From contig JAJEKV010000028.1 in the NCBI GenBank assembly GCA_021234155.1, positions 11,672,134-11,736,133 on the forward strand: DNA of 64,000 bases, in the 5' to 3' direction. Shown piece after piece: positions 56,721 to 64,000 of this stretch; the stretch's first letter is position 1; the number at the start of each line of letters is the position of its first letter. The translations under genes were made by a program, and so were the position numbers. The notes below the pieces were generated by a model. That model made no database searches. It saw nothing but the letters and a program-made list of their open reading frames with translations, and was not told the origin of the DNA. Source of the stretch: Isoetes taiwanensis. Lineage: Eukaryota; Streptophyta; Lycopodiopsida; Isoetales; Isoetaceae.

Positions 56721-59134
56721 GCACCCGAAGTGGTGACATGGCATGCCAAATAAGCAAGGTCAAGTTTTGACTAGGCCAAAAATGAAAAGATGTCCATCTT
56801 TGGTCTTTTCATTGGGTGATGTTGGCAAATTTTAGATGACATGGCTAGATGATATGGTGACATGGATATGATGACTAGGACTTTATGCAAGAAATATGAT
56901 AACCTTTGAAATTTATGTAGAGGAGTTTGGCTGCGTAGAAAACCAAGTGTTTTGTCGTTCGGGCAGTACAAAGGCTCTGGAATGGAGATTCGACTTCGTC
57001 ATGTCGTCCGGAATGGTGAAATTACCCCAGGGACCAAGTTACATGGTCATTTTGGGCAACGAAAGAAACATGAACCCTCTACATAGCGGTGTTCCGCAAC
57101 CACCTCCTAGGCCAATTGACTACGAACGAGCTACTTTGGTGCTTCTTGGAGAAGGGGTGGTCTTCTGCCCACGAAACTTGGTCCCCAGGGTAAAGTCGAC
57201 ATTTTGAGTCCATTAGCAGAGTCAGTTCATAGTTTTGGAGTGGGAGAGTTGCCCGTCCGTGGCCAGGGGCCTTCAGGAGAGGACTTTTGGGGCGAACTGC
57301 TTCCGGAAGGTTTTAAGGGTCCGTCTTCTGGCATCAACACCCTCCCTCTACGTGATGACATTGTGCAAGATCCTGGTCGAATCTGAGTAGGATACGGCCT
57401 CCGAAATGTAAACCCTGTGTGTTGCTAGGTTATTGAAAAGTTTGCGTTATGGAGGTCGAGTTTTAGTCGGTTGCACTTGGGACATGGTCGAGAAGCTGAA
57501 GCTGAAAATATGAAGCAATAGGAACTGAGGGAATGGGATTTGGATTTATCTTCCTCCCAATGTGGCAATTAGAAGTCAAGAGCGCCTTTTGCAGTAGCAA
57601 AATTGTTTGGGATCATTCGGAATGGCCAATAGATTCAAACTCTGTTATTTCAGTTGCCATGGCTCCGCATGTGCATTTAACAAAGGTGCACCTAGCTATC
57701 CAAGAAAACGACCATGTTTTGGCCTCCGAAACGTAAACCCTACAATAACTGAGCAACACACAGGGTTTATGTTTCGGTGGCCAAAACGTGGTCGTTTTCT
57801 TGGATAGCTAGGTGCACCTTTGCTAAATGCACATGCGGAGCCATGGCAACTGAAATAACAGAGTTTGGATCTATTAGCCATCCTGAATGATCCCAAACAA
57901 TTTTGCTACTGCAAAAGGCGCTCTTGAATTCTAATTGCCACACTGGGAGGAGGATAACTTCAAACCCCATTCCATCAGTTCCTATTGCTTCATGTTTTCA
58001 ATTGCAGCTTCTCAACCATGTCCCAAGTGCAACCGACTAAAACTCGACCCCATAACGTAAACCCTTCAATAACCTAGCAACACACAGGGTTTACGTTTCA
58101 GAGGCTATATCCTAGTCAGATTCGACTAAAATCTTGCACAATGTCATCACGTAGAGGGAGGGTATTGATGCCAGAAGATGGACCTTTAAAACCTTTCGGA
58201 GGCAGTTCGCCCCAAAGGTCCTCTCCCAAAGAACCCTGGCCATGGACGGGCAACTTTCCCACTCCGGAACTGTGAACTGACTCTGCCAATAGACTCAAAA
58301 CATTGACATTACCCTGGAGACCAAGTTTCGTGGGCAGAAGACTACCCCTTTTCCAAGAAGCGCCAAAGTAGCTCATGTCTAACATGTTCGTAGTCAATTG
58401 GTCTAAGAGGTGGCTGCAGAATACTGCCATGTAGAGGGTTTGTGTTTCTTTCGTACCAAAAAATGACCGTGTAACTTGGTCCCTAGGGTAATTTCGCCGT
58501 TCCGGATGGCATGGCGAAGTCGAATCTCCATTCCGGAGCCTTTGTACTGCCCGAATGACAAAACATTTGGTTTTCTACGCGGTCAACCCACAGGACGCTT
58601 CGTGGTTTGATAAGTTCTCCTGGACGGATCTTGGATTTTTTTGAGCCTGCTCGAAGCAGGTTACTTGAATGGCAGATTCAACGGTCGGATAGGAAAATTG
58701 AGCTCCCGAGGGGGGGGGGGAGAGGGCATTGGCATTTGCCCTCCCAGAGGAGCGTTGACACAAAAGGCTGCCTCGATAACCTTTCTGAGGTCCATCTTTT
58801 GGAGTCTGGCCTCTCGCCTCTGGTGAGGAAGCTGCGCAAAGTTCTGGCCTGGTTCGATTTGGGGAAGGGTGTCAGCGCTTTAAGTTCTTCAAGATCCCTC
58901 TATTCTATCCCTTGCCAAACTCCTCTACCAAAAATTTCAAAGGTTATCATATTTCTTGCATAAAGTCCTAGTCATCATATCCATGTCACCATCATCTAGC
59001 CATGTCACCCAAAATTTGCCAACATCACCCAATGAAAAGACCAAAGATGGACATCTTTTCATTTTTGGCCTAGTCAAAACTTGACCTTGCTTACTTGGCA
59101 TGCCATGTCACCACTTGGAGTGCCCAGGTGGCAT
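56711..59134. repeat. Large inverted repeat, arms about 1.03 kb, 20-bp spacer
   Basis: The left arm 56711-57741 pairs with the right arm 57762-59134 after removing an unmatched 332-bp block at about 58583-58914 in the right arm. Anchors: TGGTGACATGGCATGCCA with TGGCATGCCATGTCACCA (56731/59098), GGTTTTCTACGC (right arm 58570-58581, its complement near 56934), GGCATCAACACCCTCCCTCTACGTGATG (left) with its complement at 58148, and AAACCCT/AGGGTTT at the centre. Arms are similar but not identical, with many substitutions, so it is old. Both arms keep a matching frame (LAESVHSxGVGxLPVxGQG...INTLPLRDDIVQD); no family is recognised. Confidence 0.85.
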
Positions 59135-59440
59135 AGGTGGCATATTGGTCAATAAGTCAAGAACAAGTAAAATAATCACCCTTTTGGTAACAAAAATTGC
59201 TCTAAGTTCTTGATGTTCTCTTTGCCAAATTCCTTATACCAAAAATACTTGCTTTGTCCATTTGTTGCAAAAATGCCTAGTCATTGTCATGTCCAAATCA
59301 TGCAGATCTTGCCATGTCACCAAAATTTTGCCACATCACGCATGGAAAACCAAAGTTGCACATTTTTTTATTTATTTTTGGCCTAGTTAAAAGTTGGCCT
59401 TGCTTACTTGGCATGACTTGTCGCCACTGATGTGCCACAT
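58915..59440. repeat. Diverged direct repeat outside the inverted repeat arm
   Basis: 58915-59130 and about 59224-59440 share GCCAAA(C/T)TCCT, TTTTTGGCCTAGT(C/T)AAAA and CTTGCTTACTTGGCATG about 305 bases apart. A third, weaker echo is at 59640-59760. The arm sequence therefore also exists as an older tandem array. Confidence 0.55.
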
Positions 59441-60200
59441 CATCATGTGCATGTCTACTTTTGCAAATTTCAAATTTCCTCACTCATTTCGTGGAGATTG
59501 CAAAAAATATCCTTTGCCTATCATGATGCCAACTTTTCCATGTCATTAACCATGTTTTCAGCAAATCGATTGTTCCACAAAGTTCATACTTACTGATATT
59601 ACCCCATGGGACTGAGTTTCACGACAATCTGATTCATTGGCATCTCTACTTTTTTGGTCTAGAAAGGTCTAGTCATATTCCACCAAAAGTGCCTAAAATG
59701 CTTAACCATCATATGACATGGCACATCATCCAAAAAATGCCATGTCACCATATTGAATGATGCTTCTTCTAAAAAGTTGCAAAATAGGCTAAGCATATTC
59801 TTCATTTTTCCATCCATCCATATTTTTCCACATCATAACTCATTTTTGCCACCTCACTGCTCATCTTGGCCACCTCACTATTGTTCTAATAGAAACTCGA
59901 TTGCTCTTAGCTAGTTAGAACCTAATAGGATATGGAGGTGGGGTGACCCCATTGCACACATATCCTGCATTGAATCACATGCAGAAGCCCTATTTGTATA
60001 AGTGAAATCTAGTGCACCTCAATTTCGCCAAATACCCCCCTCTGGGCAATCTAGAATATGGAGCACAGAACCCGACTCTTTGGTGCATGGCATATCAAAT
60101 CGGTGCAATATTGAGAAACATTAGAAGTTACAAGAGCGTTTGACTAAATATGAGGTATGCAATTTGGTTCCTATGCCCTTTTATTTAAAGAAAGGTGGTT
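59441..60200. other. Stretch without a supportable gene
   Basis: Short direct echoes of CCACCTCA and CATGTCACCA occur. No reading frame or motif can be supported. Confidence 0.5.
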
Positions 60201-60204
60201 TTTT

Positions 60205-60440
60205 TCAGTGTGAAGAAATAATTAACGGTTTCCGTTATGTTAACTCTTAACATAACGGCATGACAATCCACGTGAAGTAATATTTAACTATTTTCCTTAT
60301 ATTAAGTTCTAACCTAACGGCGTGATAGTCTGTGTGAGGCAATATTTAATGGTTTCTGTTATATTAATTTTTAATCTAACGACGAGTGTGAAGTGAGATC
60401 TTTATGTTATGTTACCCTAACATAAAGGACATTCCGTTAT
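60205..60440. repeat. 62-bp tandem repeats containing palindromes
   Basis: TGAAG/TGAGG anchors lie at 60211, 60273, 60335 and 60389 (62, 62 and 54 bases apart). The first unit contains a perfect 12-base-arm hairpin CCGTTATGTTAA-CTC-TTAACATAACGG at 60232-60258. Later units keep eroded versions, and the last has TTTATGTTA...TAACATAAA. Confidence 0.7.
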
Positions 60441-60904
60441 GTTAGGTATAACAACCCGTAATATTAAAGGTTGTGTAAATTAGTTCAATTTGTGAAGGCT
60501 TTTTCTATTTTTGTCTATAACAATGCCTGGCTACCTTGTAGAATAAACATTTAGGAGGCTAGAATTTTCTCAAATGCTAAACCGACATCATGCATTCCAT
60601 CTAGTGAAGGAGGTTGAACAAAATTAACCTCCTTTATAGATGCCCCACAAAATTAGAGCATTTAACCTAGTTTAAAATTAGCATCCGCGTGGAGGTTGTT
60701 TTATCAAGCCATTTGAAATTTGTAAATAATTACCTCCATTCAACATTCAACGGCTGAGATGACTGGTTTATTGAGATGACTGGTTTAGATGATGATCCAT
60801 GTCCTGTCATCCGATTGGCCCAAAATTAACAGCCCGGATTTGATCCCTGCATTGAGTTTTTCCCTCCTTTCTCGCTTCTGATCTCTATTTTCAAAGGCGG
60901 TTGT

Positions 60905-61027
60905 ATGATCCGGAATGCGCATGATCCGGCTTCTGAAAATATTTTCAAAGACAAAGCTCTCTTAACACAGATGTATGATCCGCTTCGGAAAGGTGGTTCA
61001 GATCCGCTTAGAGGGGCTTGCTTACAG
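60905..61027 (+). other. Possible first exon of a gene or captured gene fragment
   Basis: An ATG at 60905 opens a 41-codon frame ending GACLQ, right at a donor-like CTTACAG|GTGAGG. The frame is charged and proline-containing but matches nothing I know, and it runs through the donor for about 35 more codons. Downstream acceptor-like TGCTGCAG sites are at about 61497. No second exon is convincing. Confidence 0.2.
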
Positions 61028-63072
61028 GTGAGGTTTGTGTTCTGCTGTATTTCTGGAATTCGACCATGTAAGAAAGATCTAAACCTCTACTTCCATATTC
61101 TTATGGAAGAAATATTTAGGGTTTCAAGCACTTAGGGCGGATGCGGTGGTCGCCAGTTGCTGCAGAGATCTCTGGTTGAAGTGTGTGGTTGGAAGAGCAG
61201 CTTAGTTGCTGCATGTTGCAGGGCGTATTAGGGCCTTTTGTAATAGCGATATTGTTGCTCAAGATCCGGCCTCTGATTCCTAAAGGATTATCTGTTAGTT
61301 CTTGCCATGGTTAGGGATTGGGTACCTTCAACAGCACGCCAACTCTGTACAGAAGCCAGAAGGCAAGTTCAGTGGGCATAGCTATCTAGGTATTTCTTTG
61401 TTTCTGCTAAAGGACTTAATGAAGGATTCACGAAAATAATTACGTCTACAAGTCATTTTCCACTGGTATGCAAGCTTGATTACTTGTGGTTCTGCTGCAG
61501 GTGTGACTATTGCATAACTGGAGCTTTCAGGAAGTGGAAATGGAGTAAGTATCAGTCAGATCACATGCCCAAAGGCTAAGAGATTCCAATTTATTGGCTT
61601 CATCTTGTCTCCAAAATACAAGAATTGGAGCATACAAGAATGATTTTGTTATCTGGACACCAAATAGCCAGCTTAAATACAAGATTTGTCTCCAAAATAC
61701 AAGAATTGGAAAATGGTTTTGTTTTCTAGTTTTGTTGGGCTGTTCTTGACATTTGACGAAATAGATTGTAATATCAGATACATTGAAAATATCTATTTGT
61801 GTTTTTCAATGGTTTTATGGCATGTATTTTATTGGTATCCAATGGCTCAGTAATAATATAACTTAGAAACAAGCACTACTTAAATTCATACTCTTGAAAA
61901 CAACGTGACTTATATTGAAAATAAACAATGTCTAGTTACACTAGAAACAACACTAAAAAAAAAACAACACAGTAATAATAGAACTTAGAAACAAGCACTA
62001 CTTAAATTCATACTCTCGACCTGAAGGATGCCGTTTCTTGGCGCTGGCGCTGTCGTCGGCGGCTAGGGCGGAGACAGGAGAGAGGAGGCCGCCCTTTCTC
62101 TCTGATCCGGCACTGCTACGGCAAAGGAGATTCAAGGTCGAAATCTGGGTGCCAGTTGGGGATCTAACATTTTGTCTTCAAGATTTCTGGTAAACAAGAA
62201 TTGCTGGTTTCTTTGTGCTTAGAGCTGCTTCTTGGCGGTCTTTTTGGTTCTTGCAAGTACCACTAACGTGGTCTTTTTGCTCTAATGCGGAAGCACTATG
62301 ACTCTTTATAATTTTGGAAGGATCTGGCACAGCAGTTTCCTCTATTATTATTTTAGATCACACCGAAATTGCACAGTAGCTTATAAGGTGGAGCAAAATT
62401 TTGTGCAAGGCTATTAAGAAAAGCAGATTTAGGTTGTAAAGTTTGCTGGCAGTTCATATCTTAAGCCAAGTTTTAAGGTCGGATGGAAGAACCCTTTCCT
62501 TTCTCTTCTTCTCTCTTGCTGGTGGAGAGGTATAGAGTCGATTCTTGGAAAGAATGCAGTATATTATCCAATTTCTACAGGTTGTTTACAAGAAATGAGA
62601 TTAATTTAGAGAGCCGAGCTAGGGATTTATTTGTGTACAGGAAGAAGCCTTCACATCATAAACCAGACTTTAGGGAGGAGTCTTGGTGGTTGGGCTATGT
62701 GTCTAACTAATTCAGGCTGACTGTTTCACATCCCGACAATGCAGCATCTAAAGCAACCTCACAGATTGTTGATTTACTTGCAGTTTTGGTCTTCTTGGAA
62801 GCAATGGTTGCTTCCCTGAGCAGAGTGGCAGCTTCTCAGTTACTTTGGATTCTTTTCTAATCATCTTTATTCTGAAGAGTTTCTTTGTGCAATCAGTTAT
62901 ATCTGGCTTCTGGAGCTTCAAGTATTTCTTTGCGCAAGAAAGACGAAGATGTTGACTCCTATAGTAATCTTTTTTGTGTATTGAAATATTTGTATTTTTG
63001 TGCTGAATTCAAATCTGATCCAGATGGGATCCTGATGTAATACTTCCTATATTATGAATATAAACCGACTAA
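61028..63072. other. Stretch without a supportable gene
   Basis: A 45-base direct repeat (AACTTAGAAACAAGCACTAC core) occurs at about 61860 and 61978, and TGTCTCCAAAATACAAGAATTGG repeats at 61608 and 61686. A 75-codon plus frame at 62483-62710 has no recognisable domain. 63030-63072 is AT-rich with TATATTATGAATATAAA, consistent with an upstream TATA-like element of the tRNA gene. Confidence 0.45.
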
Positions 63073-63077
63073 GCGGG

Positions 63078-63120
<43 letters not shown>

Positions 63121-63145
63121 GCGTGTTCGATCCACGCTCACCGCA
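63073..63145 (+). tRNA. tRNA-Phe (anticodon GAA), nuclear plant type
   Basis: 73 bases starting GCGGGGATAGCTCAGTTGGG with anticodon loop CTGAAGA (GAA), a TTCGATC T-loop and a discriminator A. D, anticodon and T stems pair fully; the acceptor stem pairs except G5 with A68, a mismatch I recall in plant tRNA-Phe generally. No intron, and no encoded CCA. Upstream, TATATTATGAATATAAA sits about 20-35 bases before the gene, a usual place for a TATA-like element in plant tRNA genes. Downstream there is no run of four or more T until about 63450, because LINE sequence begins at once, so a normal Pol III terminator is missing. Confidence 0.93.
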
Positions 63146-63148
63146 TGA

Positions 63149-64000
63149 CATTTCCCAAATGAGCTAAAACATGCGGTTACTTGCCTCTATAAACAGGTTC
63201 TGGTTGAATTGTCCTTTCCATTTACAGGATCGGATCAGGTTGAGAATAATATAGGGGTCAAACAAGGATGCCCTTGCTCTCCCACGCTCTTTGGTTTACT
63301 TATCGACGAGCTTGAAAGTTGGTTAGCAAGGCTTGGTGGAGTAGGTGCACGGCTGGGAAGGTATGTACTCCAACTGCTGATGTTTGCGGATGACATTGTG
63401 TTGATTTCTCGAACTGCTATTGGATTGCAACAGCACCTAGATGCTCTAGATGCTTTTTGTACTCATAGAAAATTCCAGGTCAATGTAAATAAGTCAAAGA
63501 TCTTGGTTCTTGGAGGACGTGACTCAACAGATTTTTTCATTGGAGGAATTACATTACAAAAAGTTAGTGAGTACAAATATTTGGGTATTGATGTGACCAG
63601 CAACTATAGATGGAATCTTGCAGCCTCCAAACGTGCATCTGGAGGGATGAGAGCTTTGTACAGCATGTTCCACCAATGTGCATCCAATAACTTTGACCAT
63701 TGGCGACTGAGAAGGTTACTTTATGGTGTACAAGTGAAACCGGTTGTGTTATATGGCTGTCCTATTTGGGGGCCAGGGCTGTCCAAAAAGAGTTGGGATA
63801 TAATAGAAAAAGTGCAAAAACGATTCTTATTAGAAGAATTTGGAGCCAAAAGTCAGACCCCGTATTGCATGCTTTTGGCAGAGGCTGGTTTTTTGCCACT
63901 TGAGGTAGAGGCTTTATGTCAGACAATCAGTTATGTTAACAGAGTTTTCGCTATGGATTCAGATAGACTTCCACGTCTTGCACTAGAACAATCAAGGGAG
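63149..64000 (+). mobile_element. LINE reverse transcriptase, 5'-truncated, open to window end
   Basis: From a TGA at 63146-63148 the frame is uninterrupted for 284 codons to the last base. RT motifs are in order: GVKQGCPCSPTLFGLLIDEL (63257-63316), LMFADDIVLIS (catalytic FADD, about 63380-63410), a basic VNVNKSKI, and KYLGID near 63580. A thumb/connection region with RLLYGVQVKPVVLYG and WGPGLSKKSWDIIEKVQKRF follows. It is a different LINE lineage from A and B (FADD rather than YADD, KYLGI). The protein starts in the middle of the palm, so endonuclease and ORF1 are missing. Its first recognisable codons lie within four bases of the tRNA end. The 3' end is outside the window. Confidence 0.85.

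Noticed and set aside
57533-57970. Two similar facing ORFs (67 codons each)
   Set aside because: They are the two arms of the inverted repeat read from each strand and show no independent evidence of coding.

Overview
This window reads as nuclear DNA of a large-genome land plant. The reasons are short GT..AG introns, a canonical plant cytosolic tRNA-Phe gene, L1-type LINEs with plant-style endonuclease and zf-RVT domains, a Ty3/gypsy chromovirus and a Helitron with grass-like ends. A fern or other non-seed plant is my guess, because of the repeat load and a secreted aegerolysin-like gene; nothing here proves it. All family assignments were made by eye, without any search.

Layout. 1-8330: a minus-strand intron-containing gene fragment with a ParB/sulfiredoxin-like motif, a cluster of GC-rich palindromes, a broken plus-strand DUF7869-type gene with a helix-turn-helix-like N-terminus, and a 655-bp tandem duplication that overlaps its 3' end. 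8345-19600: two minus-strand LINEs (called A and B here). B is inserted in A, and the pair was further changed by a 3.3-kb tandem duplication. 15463-42707: one tandem segmental duplication of about 11.7 kb. Copy 1 is 15463-27217. Copy 2 is 27218-42707, carries an internal inversion, and has gained a 3,631-bp Helitron and a 128-bp SINE-like insert. Each copy holds a Ty3/gypsy remnant, a triplicated promoter/start module and an aegerolysin-like gene; the gene is intact in copy 1 and frameshifted in copy 2.

42708-54868: remains of two related minus-strand Ty3/gypsy elements. One has a complete 1,528-bp LTR and gag but no pol, plus unknown upstream reading frames. The other is a chromodomain pol pseudogene with an antisense frame between pol and the polypurine tract. 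54869-59134: a 19-bp minisatellite, then a 2.4-kb inverted repeat with arms of about 1 kb. 59135-64000: repeat-rich DNA with few genes, ending in an intact tRNA-Phe gene directly abutting a same-strand, 5'-truncated LINE reverse transcriptase that stays open to the window edge.

The only protein gene that looks intact and non-transposon is the aegerolysin-like gene at 21533-22136. The duplication is useful because the two copies serve as filled and empty sites, which fixes the insertion boundaries of the Helitron and the SINE-like element.
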